NCBI RefSeq assembly: GCF_000789255.1
Contig: NZ_CP009552.1
Span: 1,796,816-1,860,815 of the forward strand
Length of the DNA stretch: 64,000 nucleotides
Direction: 5' to 3'
Source of the DNA: Geoglobus acetivorans
Lineage (GTDB): Archaea; Halobacteriota; Archaeoglobi; Archaeoglobales; Archaeoglobaceae
The notes beneath the pieces were generated by a model. The model ran no database searches, had not been told where the DNA came from, and saw nothing but the letters and a program-made list of their open reading frames with translations. Of this stretch, positions 49,728 to 58,157 are shown piece by piece; position 1 is the first letter of the stretch, and each line of letters opens with the position of its first letter. The position numbers were made by a program, and so were the translations under genes.

Positions 49728-50261
49728 ATGGCAAAAAAGAAGGTCAAGAAGTTTAGAGGATCGAGAACGTGTGGCAAAGGCAGGGAGAACAGGAACAGGG
49801 GCGGAGGAAATAGAGGCGGAAGAGGTAACGCGGGTGCTTTGAAGCATAAATACATAAGAACAGTCAAGCTTGCAAAGGCAGGCCTTTATGAAATTGGCAA
49901 AAGCGGGTTCACAAGACCAAAGGTCGTAAGAAGGGAGTATGTCCTTCAGAAGGAGCTTAAGGAACGGCTTATGGAACTTAAAGCAGTCGGCGCAATCGAT
50001 GACTATCTTTATGCTTACCTGAAGTCAAGGCCGGATCTGAACGTGGGCGATCTGGACGCAATTGCCGACAGGCTTGTCGAGAACGGGCTTGCGGAGAAGG
50101 ATGGAGATGTCTACAGGATCAATCTTGCGGATCTCGGATACTACAGACTGCTCGGTTCAGGGAGAGTCAGTAAAAAGCTTGTAATCTCTGTTGAGTATGC
50201 CACACCGAAGGCCATTGAGAAGGTTGAAAGCGCAGGAGGAAAGATTGAGACTGAGTCCTAA
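49728..50261 (+). CDS. rpl15: Large ribosomal subunit protein uL15
   Basis: 177-aa uL15. Seen: KKVKKFRGSRTCGKGRENRN followed by the Gly/Arg-rich rRNA-binding RGGGNRGGRGNAGALKHKYI, and the C-terminal VSKKLVISVEYATPKAIEKV. The frame from 49647 overlaps rpl30; ATG 49728 with GGTGAGC ribosome site is right. A T-rich stretch (50263-50272) follows the stop before secY and may be a weak terminator. Confidence 0.95.
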   Translation: MAKKKVKKFRGSRTCGKGRENRNRGGGNRGGRGNAGALKHKYIRTVKLAKAGLYEIGKSGFTRPKVVRREYVLQKELKERLMELKAVGAIDDYLYAYLKSRPDLNVGDLDAIADRLVENGLAEKDGDVYRINLADLGYYRLLGSGRVSKKLVISVEYATPKAIEKVESAGGKIETES

Positions 50262-50286
50262 TCTTTATTTTTATCGGGGGGTTTAG

Positions 50287-51768
50287 ATGGTCGACTACGT
50301 TCTTAGGGCCTTACAGCCTTATTTTGAGAGGATTCCAAGTGTTGCGAGACCTACAGAGCACGTTCCATTTAACCAGAAGTTGATGTGGACGCTTACGATA
50401 CTCTTGCTGTATTTCGTTCTATCGAATGTACCGGTTTTTGGACTGGATCCAAGCTCCATTGATATTTTTGAGCAGTACAGAGCATTATTTGCTGGTGCCA
50501 CTGGGTCCATAATCGCTCTCGGTATTGGGCCTATCGTTACTGCCAGCATCATACTGCAGCTCCTTGTTGGTGCAGGCATAATCAAGCTCGATTTAACAAA
50601 TCCCGATGACAGGGCAGCATATCAGGATTTTCAGCGATTTCTTGTATTTGTCATGATCGCTGTCGAGGCACTGCCTCAGATTCTGGGTGGCTTTCTCAAA
50701 CCCAACCCTCTAATTGCCCAGCAGCTTGGCGTCTCTCTTGGTGTAGTTTCGCTTCTCATATTCATTCAGCTCTTCATAGGTGGCACTCTAATTGTTTACA
50801 TGGATGAAGTGGTCTCTAAGTGGGGCATCGGAAGCGGTGTCTCGCTGTTCATTCTCGCTGGTGTTGCCCAGAGCATAATCACGGGACTTTTCAACTGGGT
50901 GGTACCACCGAATTCAGCAATGCCTGCAGGTATTATTCCGAGATGGTTCTGGATAGCGCAGAACTATGGTGGCGAGACCTTGCTGACTGCAGATGGCCTC
51001 AGATTTCTGCTTGTAGATGGCGGGATTCTCGCGCTGATAACAACCGCAATCATCATAATCTTGGTAGTTTATGCGGAGGGAACCAGGGTTGAGATACCTC
51101 TTGCTCATGCGGCTGTAAGGGGTGCAAGGGGCAGATTTCCGATAAAGCTGATTTATGCCAGTGTTCTGCCAATGATTTTCGTGAGAGCCTTGCAGGCCAA
51201 CATACAGATCTTCGGAATGCTTATGTACAACAGAGGGATAACCATCTTTGGCGAATATGTCGGCAGTAAGCCAATAAGCGGTTTAATGTATGTGATATCT
51301 CCCGTAAGAGGTCCGCAGGACTGGATTCCATCTCTCGTTAAGGCAAGTCCGTACTTTGCAGATCTGCCTGAATGGATGATCATCCTCAGACTTCTGGTTG
51401 ACGCTTCGATACTTGTTGCTGGAGGCATTCTCTTCGCCATCTTCTGGGTTGAGACGAGCGGTATGGATGCCAGAACAGTGGCAAATCAGATTGCAAGGAG
51501 CGGAATGCAGGTACCTGGGTTCAGAAGAACACCACAATCGCTTGAAAGGCTTCTTGAGAGATATATCCCCAAGGTAACAGTGCTCGGTGGTGCGGCAATT
51601 GGTCTGCTCACGCTTGTTGCCAACATGCTCGGAACAATTGGTGGTGTTGGTGGAACAAGCCTGCTCCTTGCAGTGAGCATTGCGTACAAGCTCTATCAGG
51701 ACCTTGCAAAAGAACAGCTGACTGAGATGCATCCACTCGTTAGAAGAATGCTTGGTGAAGAGATATGA
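50287..51768 (+). CDS. secY: Protein translocase subunit SecY (Sec61 alpha)
   Basis: 493-aa ten-helix channel protein of the Sec translocon. Seen: lateral-gate helix 2 region with the plug (GLDPSSIDIFEQYRALFAG), GIGPIVTASIILQLLVGAG, the cytoplasmic loop VEIPLAHAAVRGARGRFPIK binding the ribosome, and FWVETSGMDARTVANQIARS with GMQVPGFRRTPQSLERLLER near the C-terminus. A GGGGGGTTTAG precedes the ATG at 50287. The stop overlaps the next gene by 4 bp, linking the channel to an EMC3/YidC-like insertase. Confidence 0.96.
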   Translation: MVDYVLRALQPYFERIPSVARPTEHVPFNQKLMWTLTILLLYFVLSNVPVFGLDPSSIDIFEQYRALFAGATGSIIALGIGPIVTASIILQLLVGAGIIKLDLTNPDDRAAYQDFQRFLVFVMIAVEALPQILGGFLKPNPLIAQQLGVSLGVVSLLIFIQLFIGGTLIVYMDEVVSKWGIGSGVSLFILAGVAQSIITGLFNWVVPPNSAMPAGIIPRWFWIAQNYGGETLLTADGLRFLLVDGGILALITTAIIIILVVYAEGTRVEIPLAHAAVRGARGRFPIKLIYASVLPMIFVRALQANIQIFGMLMYNRGITIFGEYVGSKPISGLMYVISPVRGPQDWIPSLVKASPYFADLPEWMIILRLLVDASILVAGGILFAIFWVETSGMDARTVANQIARSGMQVPGFRRTPQSLERLLERYIPKVTVLGGAAIGLLTLVANMLGTIGGVGGTSLLLAVSIAYKLYQDLAKEQLTEMHPLVRRMLGEEI

Positions 51769-52346
51769 AGGATATCCTCAAAAATTTTTTACGAGCCCTC
51801 GGCATAACAATTTTTATTGGAATATTTATCAGCCATGACTTTCGAGTAGCTCTTGGCAGTGTTCTTGCTCCGTTTCTTGACCCCATGTACGAACAGCTTG
51901 GGGTTCTTTATACTGTGATGATTCTTGCAGTGTTTACTGCGTTTTACAGCACGCTGATTCAAAAGCTTACTGTGGATTACAGCAAGATGAAAGAAATTCA
52001 GCAGAAAGTGATGGAGTTTCAGAAGGAGTACAGTGAGGCAGTAAAGAAAAACAATCAGGAGAAGCTCAAAAGGCTTGAAAAAGATAGGGACGAGGTTATG
52101 AGACTGCAGTCCCAGCTGATGAGCATGCAATTTGACCCCATGTTCTATACTGTGATTGTTACGATACCGATTTTCATGTGGATGTACAAGATATCCACTC
52201 TGAACCCGATTGTCAATGTACCCTTTGCAGGAGAAATCCATGTGGGGCAGTTCTATCTGATATTCCCGTGGTGGATCTGGTGGTACATGTTCAACTCAAT
52301 CGTCTTTGGCCAGGTGGTAAGAAAGGTTCTTAAAGTGGGAGTGTAA
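51765..52346 (+). CDS. DUF106 / EMC3-TMCO1-YidC-like membrane insertase
   Basis: 193-aa three-TM protein of the archaeal DUF106 group, homologous to the Oxa1-superfamily insertases EMC3 and TMCO1 that insert hydrophobic proteins or act with Sec61. Seen: an N-terminal TM, TM at ~47-68, a cytoplasmic coiled coil (KMKEIQQKVMEFQKEYSEAV; KRLEKDRDEVMRLQSQLMSM) typical of the family, and two further hydrophobic segments with FPWWIWWYMFNSIVFGQVVR. Co-translated with secY (4-bp overlap), as expected for a biogenesis partner. Confidence 0.87.
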   Translation: MKDILKNFLRALGITIFIGIFISHDFRVALGSVLAPFLDPMYEQLGVLYTVMILAVFTAFYSTLIQKLTVDYSKMKEIQQKVMEFQKEYSEAVKKNNQEKLKRLEKDRDEVMRLQSQLMSMQFDPMFYTVIVTIPIFMWMYKISTLNPIVNVPFAGEIHVGQFYLIFPWWIWWYMFNSIVFGQVVRKVLKVGV

Positions 52347-52357
52347 ATTCAGGGGAA

Positions 52358-52897
52358 ATGAGGATAACTATTTCAGGCCCTCCCGGAAGTGGAACGACCA
52401 CCGTGGCAAGGAAGCTTTCAGAGAAACTCGGTTATCCTGTCATATCTGCCGGAGAGGTCTTCAGAAAGCTTGCCAGAGAACACGGGATGAGTCTTGAGGA
52501 ATTCAGCAAGTATGCTGAAAACAATCCGGATATCGACAATTTGATCGATAAACGCCAGAGAGAAGAGGCTCTCAGGTATGAAAATGTTGTTGTAGAGGGA
52601 AGGCTGTCTGGCTGGATGGTGCCTGCAGATTTGAAGGTCTGGATTTACTGTGACAAGGAAATAAGGATTCAGAGGATCGCAAGGAGGGAAAAAAAGCCTG
52701 TGGAGGTTGTCAGGAATGAAACTGAAATCAGGGAAGAGCTTGAGAAACGGAGATATCTGAAAATCTACGGGATTGACATTGAAGACCGAAGTCTGTATCA
52801 TATCATGATTAACTCGGCAAGGTTTACGGCAGACCAGATAGCTGAAATGATTTTCAGGGCGGTGGAGCTGATATATGATGAAAAGAATGGTTCCTGA
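52358..52897 (+). CDS. cmk: Cytidylate kinase (archaeal type)
   Basis: 179-aa P-loop kinase phosphorylating CMP/dCMP (related to AdK/thymidylate kinases). Seen: Walker A GPPGSGTTTVARKL (6-19), FRKLAREHGMSLEEFSKYAE, DKRQREEALRYENVVVEGRL (substrate-binding/Walker B-like) and RIARREKKPVEVVRNETEIR (lid). Short archaeal form. Its 3' end overlaps cbf5 by 23 bp, an arrangement common in archaea; the usual eL34 and eL14 genes between cmk and cbf5 are absent here. Confidence 0.92.
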   Translation: MRITISGPPGSGTTTVARKLSEKLGYPVISAGEVFRKLAREHGMSLEEFSKYAENNPDIDNLIDKRQREEALRYENVVVEGRLSGWMVPADLKVWIYCDKEIRIQRIARREKKPVEVVRNETEIREELEKRRYLKIYGIDIEDRSLYHIMINSARFTADQIAEMIFRAVELIYDEKNGS

Positions 52898-53879
52898 TTT
52901 TGAAGATAGATTTTACATCAGGGAAGAGGGAGAACCGGGAGAGCATGGGACTTATCCTTATAACCGGCCAATGAGGGAATACATAACGAAGGGACTCGTC
53001 TGTATTGACAAGCCAATGGGTCCGAGCAGCCACGAAGTAGTAGTCTGGATAAGGAAAATACTTGATGTTGAGAAAACGGGGCATACGGGTACACTGGATC
53101 CAAGGGTTACGGGAGTTCTGCCAGTACTGATTGAAAACGGTACGAAGCTCGTCAAATACCTGCAGGAATCTGATAAAGAATATATCACCCTGATGCATTT
53201 GCATGCTGATGCAAGAAAAGAAGACATTGAGAGGGTAATGAAGCTTTTTGTCGGAAAAATCTATCAGAGACCTCCTCTGAAATCTGCTGTTAAAAAAAGG
53301 TTGAGGATTAGAGAAATTAAAGATATTGAAATTCTCGAAATTGATGGGAGGGATGTACTTTTCAGGGTGTTGTGTGAGGCGGGGACGTATATTAGAAAGC
53401 TCTGTATCGATATTGGTGAGGTTCTCGGAACCGGGGCGCACATGCAGGAATTGAGAAGAACCAGGACAGGGATATTTGATGAAAGCAGGGCATACACTCT
53501 TCATGATCTGCTTGACGCATACATGTTCTGGAAAGAGGACGGCGAGGAGAAATACCTCCGGGAAATCATAATGCCCATGGAAGAGGCAGCAAAAACAATG
53601 AAGAAGGTTGTGATAAAGGATACTGCTGTGGATGCGGTCTGCCATGGAGCAGATCTGACTGCGAGAGGTATACACTACATCGAGAAGTCAATCAAGGCAG
53701 GCGATGTTGTCGCCCTCTTCACCCTGAAAAATGAGCTTGTGTCAATAGCAAAAGCAATCGTTTCAGCTGAAGAAATGTTCAGGATGAAAAAAGGTGTGGT
53801 GGCGAAAACGCTCAGAGTAATCATGGAACGGGGTACGTATCCCCCATACTGGAAAGGAAAGGGAGCAGGAGAAATTTAA
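52875..53879 (+). CDS. cbf5: tRNA/rRNA pseudouridine synthase Cbf5 (TruB/dyskerin homologue)
   Basis: 334-aa catalytic subunit of H/ACA RNPs and, with other partners, maker of Psi55 in tRNA. Seen: GLVCIDKPMGPSSHEVVVWI, the catalytic HTGTLDPRVTGVL (Asp), IYQRPPLKSAVKKRLRIREI, GTYIRKLCIDIGEVLGTGAH with MQELRRTRTGIFDE, and a C-terminal PUA domain (CHGADLTARGIHYIEKSIKA). ATG 52875 overlaps cmk; later ATGs at 52878/52887 are possible. Works with aNOP10, aGAR1 and L7Ae. Confidence 0.95.
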   Translation: MMKRMVPDFEDRFYIREEGEPGEHGTYPYNRPMREYITKGLVCIDKPMGPSSHEVVVWIRKILDVEKTGHTGTLDPRVTGVLPVLIENGTKLVKYLQESDKEYITLMHLHADARKEDIERVMKLFVGKIYQRPPLKSAVKKRLRIREIKDIEILEIDGRDVLFRVLCEAGTYIRKLCIDIGEVLGTGAHMQELRRTRTGIFDESRAYTLHDLLDAYMFWKEDGEEKYLREIIMPMEEAAKTMKKVVIKDTAVDAVCHGADLTARGIHYIEKSIKAGDVVALFTLKNELVSIAKAIVSAEEMFRMKKGVVAKTLRVIMERGTYPPYWKGKGAGEI

Positions 53880-53884
53880 AGTAA

Positions 53885-53924
53885 AATATAAATAATATTC
53901 GACTAAATCGTAAAGAGAAGGTGG
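53885..53924 (+). promoter_or_regulatory. Promoter and ribosome site of pcn
   Basis: AATATAAATAA at ~53885-53895 is a TATA box; GGTGG at 53920-53924 is the ribosome site for ATG 53930. Confidence 0.5.
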
Positions 53925-53929
53925 TAACG

Positions 53930-54667
53930 ATGATTGATGTAATTATGGACGGTGAAGTTCTCAGGGCTGTTACAAGGGCAATGGTGGCTCTTGTCAGTGA
54001 GGCGAGATTCCACTTTCAGGAGCAGGGGCTGCATTCACGGGCTGTAGACCCGGCAAACGTTGCGATGGTGATTGTGGACGTTTCAAGGGACAATCTTGAG
54101 GCATATTCAATCGACGAAGAAAAGACAGTTGGTGTTGATGTTAACAGGATATATGACATTGCAAAGGGCATAAAGAAGAATGAACTGGTTGAGCTCAAGG
54201 TGGAGGATGAGGCAACACTAAAGGTCAAGTTCGGAAGTGTTGTTTACAGCGTGGCACTCATTGATCCATCGGCAATAAGAAAAGAACCCAAGATACCAAA
54301 TCTCGATCTGCCGGCCAAGATCGTACTTGATGCCGGAGAGTTCAAAAAAGCGATTGCGTCAGCTGACAAGATAAGCGACCACGTGGTTTTCAGGAGCGAC
54401 TCCACGGGCTTTTACATTGAGGCTGAAGGCGATGTGGACAGGATTGTCTTCCACATGAGTGAAGCTGAGCTCATCGAGTTCAACAGGGCTGAGGCAAGGA
54501 GCATGTTCAGTGTGGAATATCTTAAGGAATTCATAAAAGTTGCTGGCACGGGAGATTTGCTTACGGTCCACCTTGGAACGAACTATCCAGTCAGACTCGT
54601 CTTTGAGGTTGCTGGAGGAAAGGCGAAGGTCGAGTACATACTCGCACCGAGAATAGAGGCAGAATGA
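53930..54667 (+). CDS. pcn: DNA polymerase sliding clamp (PCNA)
   Basis: 245-aa homotrimeric ring that tethers DNA polymerase, ligase and FEN1. Seen: two PCNA folds joined by an interdomain loop, GLHSRAVDPANVAMVIVDVS, the loop region PKIPNLDLPAKIVLD, the second-domain VFRSDSTGFYIEAEGDVDRI and the C-terminal VEYILAPRIEAE near the PIP pocket. ATG 53930; GTG 53921 would add three residues. Its stop overlaps the priL ATG by 4 bp, so clamp and primase large subunit are co-translated. Confidence 0.96.
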   Translation: MIDVIMDGEVLRAVTRAMVALVSEARFHFQEQGLHSRAVDPANVAMVIVDVSRDNLEAYSIDEEKTVGVDVNRIYDIAKGIKKNELVELKVEDEATLKVKFGSVVYSVALIDPSAIRKEPKIPNLDLPAKIVLDAGEFKKAIASADKISDHVVFRSDSTGFYIEAEGDVDRIVFHMSEAELIEFNRAEARSMFSVEYLKEFIKVAGTGDLLTVHLGTNYPVRLVFEVAGGKAKVEYILAPRIEAE

Positions 54668-55827
54668 AGCTGCTTCCGATTTTACCCTATATTTCTGACT
54701 ATCCTTTTTTAAAGCCGTCTAAGTTTCTGGTTGAAGAGATCAGAAAAGGTGTTCTTTTTGACTATGCTCTTGAACAGGCAGAGGAAATGCTTGCTGAACT
54801 TTTAAACTCGGGAAAGTATGATTTCTCTCCTGAAGAGAAGTCCTTTTCGTGTCTTACCTGCGAAAAACCGTGCAGAGATGTGTGTACTAAAGAAGCCTTG
54901 GGTGAAGGGATAAAGTGGAATAGGTGTGACTTATGTGGTGAGTGCTTCAGGAAATGTGCTTTTTCATCAGATCCTCAGATTTACAGAGAATATGAAGCAA
55001 AAGCCAAGTTGTCTGTACTTTCATATCTCATGATGCGGTCTGCAGTATCGGGATTCGGTGAAGCAACGAGGAGAAGGTTTTCCACGTCTCTTGCGAGGGC
55101 TTTCAGAAATGCCATGGAACAGGACGTAAGCGAAGTCCTGCCGGAGATGGTTGCCTCGAATTTTGGCATAAAAATGAAACGGGACAACAGTTTTCTTGTT
55201 CATGTATCTGATTTTTTAAAAGCGAGTTCGAGAATTAAAAGCCTTGAGTGGAAACTCATTTCGAGAAACCTCTCTTCTGGGTATGTGGATGTAAAGAAAA
55301 GTGAACTCTACAGAATAGTGGAAGAGCATCTCAGAGATTTGCTTTTTGAGCCGTTTCCTTATGATATTGAAGGTATCGAGTCCCTGAAAAGAATTGTTAG
55401 TGAATATGAGCTGAGCAGAAAGGGAGATGACATAAAGGGTGTGCGAGACTTTGAAAGCTTTCCACCATGCATGAAGAAAATTCTCGCCGATCTCAAGGCT
55501 TCAGCCAACGTTGCGCATACAGCGAGGTTTGCTCTAACCACATTTATGCTTCAGGTCGGGTTTTCGGTGGACGAGATACTTGAAATATTTAAAAACGCTC
55601 CTGACTTTGATGAAGAAAAGGCGCGGTATCAGATCGAGCATATCGCCGGAGTGAGGGGGGCAGGAAAGTCATATGATGTGCCTTCCTGCTCGACGATGAA
55701 GACTTACCTGAACTGCGTTGCCGAATGCAGGGTGAACCATCCCGTGGAGTATTACAGGAGGCGTATCTATGAAGGTCGTGGAAGAAAGTCTGAAGGGCGA
55801 TCAGGGAGAAATAAAACTAATTCCTGA
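54664..55827 (+). CDS. priL: DNA primase large subunit PriL with ferredoxin-like cysteine insertion
   Basis: 387-aa regulatory subunit of the eukaryotic-type primase, contacting PriS and initiating primers. The C-terminal FeS domain has the expected cysteines C269 (FPPCMKK), C342 (VPSCSTM), C351 and C355 (YLNCVAECRVNHPVEYY). In addition, residues 63-98 carry eight cysteines in the pattern C63-x2-C66-x3-C70-x3-C74 and C88-x2-C91-x2-C94-x3-C98, closely resembling a 2[4Fe-4S] ferredoxin inserted in the N-terminal domain. A basic tail ends the protein. Overlaps pcn by 4 bp and pelA by 59 bp. Confidence 0.9.
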   Translation: MKLLPILPYISDYPFLKPSKFLVEEIRKGVLFDYALEQAEEMLAELLNSGKYDFSPEEKSFSCLTCEKPCRDVCTKEALGEGIKWNRCDLCGECFRKCAFSSDPQIYREYEAKAKLSVLSYLMMRSAVSGFGEATRRRFSTSLARAFRNAMEQDVSEVLPEMVASNFGIKMKRDNSFLVHVSDFLKASSRIKSLEWKLISRNLSSGYVDVKKSELYRIVEEHLRDLLFEPFPYDIEGIESLKRIVSEYELSRKGDDIKGVRDFESFPPCMKKILADLKASANVAHTARFALTTFMLQVGFSVDEILEIFKNAPDFDEEKARYQIEHIAGVRGAGKSYDVPSCSTMKTYLNCVAECRVNHPVEYYRRRIYEGRGRKSEGRSGRNKTNS

Positions 55828-56800
55828 ATCTGTTGAGGATCTCTGGCATCTGAAATACATAATTGAACCTGGAGATGTGGTTTTTTCTCTCACCAAACGT
55901 GCGAGTGAAAGTTCAGACAAGCTAAGGAGCGATAAGCAGATGGTTACAGTGAGGCTGGGTATAAGAGTGGAAAAGGTGGAATTTCACAAGTTCGCCAACA
56001 GGCTGAGAATTTCTGGCGTGATAGTAGCGGGAATTGATGAATCGGGACATCACACCCTGAATATAGTTCCGGGCAAGGAGCTGAGCATAATTAAGGAGAG
56101 ATGGAAAGATGAACAGATTGAGAGAATAAAAGCAGCTGTTGAAAGCTCGAACAGGCCGGATATTGCCATACTGACAATAGAAGAAGGGGATGCTGTACTG
56201 GGTGTCTTGAGGCAGTGGGGCGTCGAGGAGGTTGCGGGTATTTCAAGGAGCTATGGCAAGGACAGGGGAGATTCCAGAAAGGAGTTTTTTGGAGATGTGC
56301 ATGCCATGCTTAAAAACGTTGATTTCAACTACCTGGTTATTGCGGGGCCGGGATTTGCCAAGGAGGACTTCTACAGGTTTTTGAAGGATAGAGATCCAAC
56401 AATGGCTGAAAAAGCGATACTCTCAGATGCTTCGGCCATAGGAATGAGGGGCTTTGTTGAGGTTATCAGGAGAGGAGTTGTGGAGAGAATTGCTGGAGAA
56501 CTCAGAATTGCAAGAGATGCAGAATATCTGGAAAAGCTGCTTGAGGAAATTTCAAAGGATGGAAAGGCCGTGTACGGTATTGAAGACGTCAGGAAGGCAT
56601 ACGAATATGGAGCGCTGGAAATTCTGCTTGTTGCGGACGAGTACCTCAGAAAGGAAAGGGAAAAGTGGGACATTGACAGCTTTCTGAGAGGTGTGGAGAA
56701 CATGAACGGAAGGGTTGTTATAATGAGCAGCGAATTTGAGCCGGGGAAGCAGCTGATGGCGCTGGGCGGGATCGCCGGGCTGCTGAGGTTCAAAATTTAG
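55769..56800 (+). CDS. pelA: Protein pelota homologue (archaeal Dom34)
   Basis: 343-aa mRNA surveillance factor that, with aEF1A and ABCE1, rescues stalled ribosomes. Seen: N-terminal Sm-like domain (PESVEDLWHLKYIIEPGDVV ... TVRLGIRVEKVEFHKFANRL), an eRF1-like middle domain lacking GGQ (AILTIEEGDAVLGVLRQWGV), and a C-terminal L30e-like domain (AYEYGALEILLVADEYLRKE; MALGGIAGLLRF). The ATG at 55769 lies 59 bp inside the priL 3' end with an AGGAGGCG ribosome site upstream, a strong overlap suggesting coupled expression. Confidence 0.95.
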   Translation: MKVVEESLKGDQGEIKLIPESVEDLWHLKYIIEPGDVVFSLTKRASESSDKLRSDKQMVTVRLGIRVEKVEFHKFANRLRISGVIVAGIDESGHHTLNIVPGKELSIIKERWKDEQIERIKAAVESSNRPDIAILTIEEGDAVLGVLRQWGVEEVAGISRSYGKDRGDSRKEFFGDVHAMLKNVDFNYLVIAGPGFAKEDFYRFLKDRDPTMAEKAILSDASAIGMRGFVEVIRRGVVERIAGELRIARDAEYLEKLLEEISKDGKAVYGIEDVRKAYEYGALEILLVADEYLRKEREKWDIDSFLRGVENMNGRVVIMSSEFEPGKQLMALGGIAGLLRFKI

Positions 56801-56897
56801 CATTTCTGTCGCCTAACTCCTAATTTGTACGGCACTGCTTCCAGTATTTATCAGCTTGGAGGAAATTCCATCTGACCATCCTTCATTTATCAGGTCT

Positions 56898-57209
56898 TCA
56901 CACCTTTACGAGGTCATCACCTATGAATCTCCGGTAGAACTCCCACTGTCTTTTCGTCAGAATGTGGAACTCGAAGGGTGTGTGGAAGTATTTCTCAAAA
57001 AGCAGGTCGTAGACTTGGAGCTTTTTGTCTCTATCCTTGAACTCATCAGAAACGATTGCTACATCTATGTCACTCAGTCCCGGCGAATAGTCACCCCTTA
57101 CAGCGGAACCAAATATGTAAATTTCGAACTCCTTAACTACTTTGTATATGTGTTCCTTCATCTCCCTTACAAACCTTTCGGGGCTTTTGAAATATGCTAT
57201 TCTCTCCAC
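56898..57209 (-). CDS. MNT-type nucleotidyltransferase (antitoxin-like) of a HEPN/MNT pair
   Basis: 103-aa minimal nucleotidyltransferase with the polymerase-beta-like signature IFGSAVRGDYSPGLSDIDVAI (GS...SDID; metal-binding Asp pair). In HEPN/MNT modules the MNT protein neutralises the HEPN partner, in MntA-HepT by AMPylating it. Start is GTG 57209, inside the last codons of the HEPN gene (13-bp overlap), a gene order HEPN-then-MNT usual for these modules. Confidence 0.85.
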   Translation of the reverse strand: MERIAYFKSPERFVREMKEHIYKVVKEFEIYIFGSAVRGDYSPGLSDIDVAIVSDEFKDRDKKLQVYDLLFEKYFHTPFEFHILTKRQWEFYRRFIGDDLVKV

Positions 57210-57577
57210 AGGATCTCCTCCAGCTCGCTTAATGCTTTGAAAGCCTCTTCTACTTCATCTTCGAAGAACTCTTCAAAATAGTATCTGGATGTTATGTACG
57301 CTCTTTCCAGATTTCTCAGGACAACTCTGTACTTTTTCATAAAGTCATTCACACCTTCAACGTCTTCAAGCTCAGAGAGCAGTTTTCTGAGACTGTACGT
57401 TTTCTCGAAGTATCCCTTGAGGTGGAGCAGCTTTGCTTTAATCAGGAGTTGCATGGCCATTTCTATGTGAAACATCGCCAGATCATAGTCGTTGTTCCTG
57501 AAATTAAACTCAGCATTTCTCCTGAACTTTTTTGCCCTGTCAAGGTACAGCAGTATCTCCTCTCTCATTTGAGTCAT
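57197..57577 (-). CDS. HEPN-domain protein (toxin-like) of a HEPN/MNT pair
   Basis: 126-aa all-helical HEPN protein: ILLYLDRAKKFRRNAEFNFR, NNDYDLAMFHIEMAMQLLIK, and a C-terminal AYITSRYYFEEFFEDEVEEA. Typical ribonuclease HEPN toxins have R-x4-6-H; here the final helices contain SRYYFEEFF with no His at the expected distance, so it may not be an RNase and may instead position substrate for the MNT enzyme. ATG 57577 or 57568 are both possible. Overlaps the MNT gene by 13 bp. Confidence 0.82.
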   Translation of the reverse strand: MTQMREEILLYLDRAKKFRRNAEFNFRNNDYDLAMFHIEMAMQLLIKAKLLHLKGYFEKTYSLRKLLSELEDVEGVNDFMKKYRVVLRNLERAYITSRYYFEEFFEDEVEEAFKALSELEEILWRE

Positions 57578-57629
57578 TGTAATTTCTGAACCCTTAATAA
57601 TGTTACTCTTCTTTTCTTCAAAGGATGTG

Positions 57630-58157
57630 TTAACACAGGAATCTGAGCAATTCGTAGCTCAGCGCTGCTGAGAGAGGTATCGTGAGGTTATCCTCCCATT
57701 TCCTTCCATCAAGAAATGATGAAATGATTGCTGAAATGATGGCATATACTGGATTCACAGGCAGGAGAGGGATGAGGACAAGGCATGGCAGGATGAATGC
57801 CGGAAGTGCAAGCTCAGGCTTTACCCTTTTCACGATTCCGGCAGTTCCATCTCCTGCAAACGCTGTAACTGCTGAAATTATGCATGCTCCCGTGCTGAAA
57901 AATGGGGTTATGGTTGAAAAGGCAACACCCGTGTATATGTAGCCCGGGACCCTTTTCCTTTCGTAGTCCCTCAGCAGAACTTCAACGACCGTTCTCTTTC
58001 TCTTTCTCGCGATCTCGAAGATGATTGCAGCAACGGTGATGGCTGCAACGAGAAGGGCCGTGATGTCCTTCCCGAGGTAGATGATGGATGGTATGTACAG
58101 CAGGCCGGAAATGTGGATGGACTTTCTCAGCAGTTCGTTTCTGAGCTTTTCGTCCAT
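57630..58157 (-). CDS. Polyprenol/dolichol kinase-like integral membrane protein (SEC59/VTE5/DGK1 family)
   Basis: 175-aa membrane protein with 5-6 hydrophobic helices. Seen: NELLRKSIHISGLLYIPSII, FEIARKRKRTVVEVLLRDYE and ISAVTAFAGDGTAGIVKR, the CTP-dependent kinase signature (AFAGDGTA) shared with dolichol and phytol kinases. Probably phosphorylates a polyprenol or geranylgeraniol-type lipid using CTP, recycling isoprenoid for lipid or glycan carrier synthesis. A GGTGATTTCAG ribosome site precedes the ATG. Confidence 0.82.
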   Translation of the reverse strand: MDEKLRNELLRKSIHISGLLYIPSIIYLGKDITALLVAAITVAAIIFEIARKRKRTVVEVLLRDYERKRVPGYIYTGVAFSTITPFFSTGACIISAVTAFAGDGTAGIVKRVKPELALPAFILPCLVLIPLLPVNPVYAIISAIISSFLDGRKWEDNLTIPLSAALSYELLRFLC

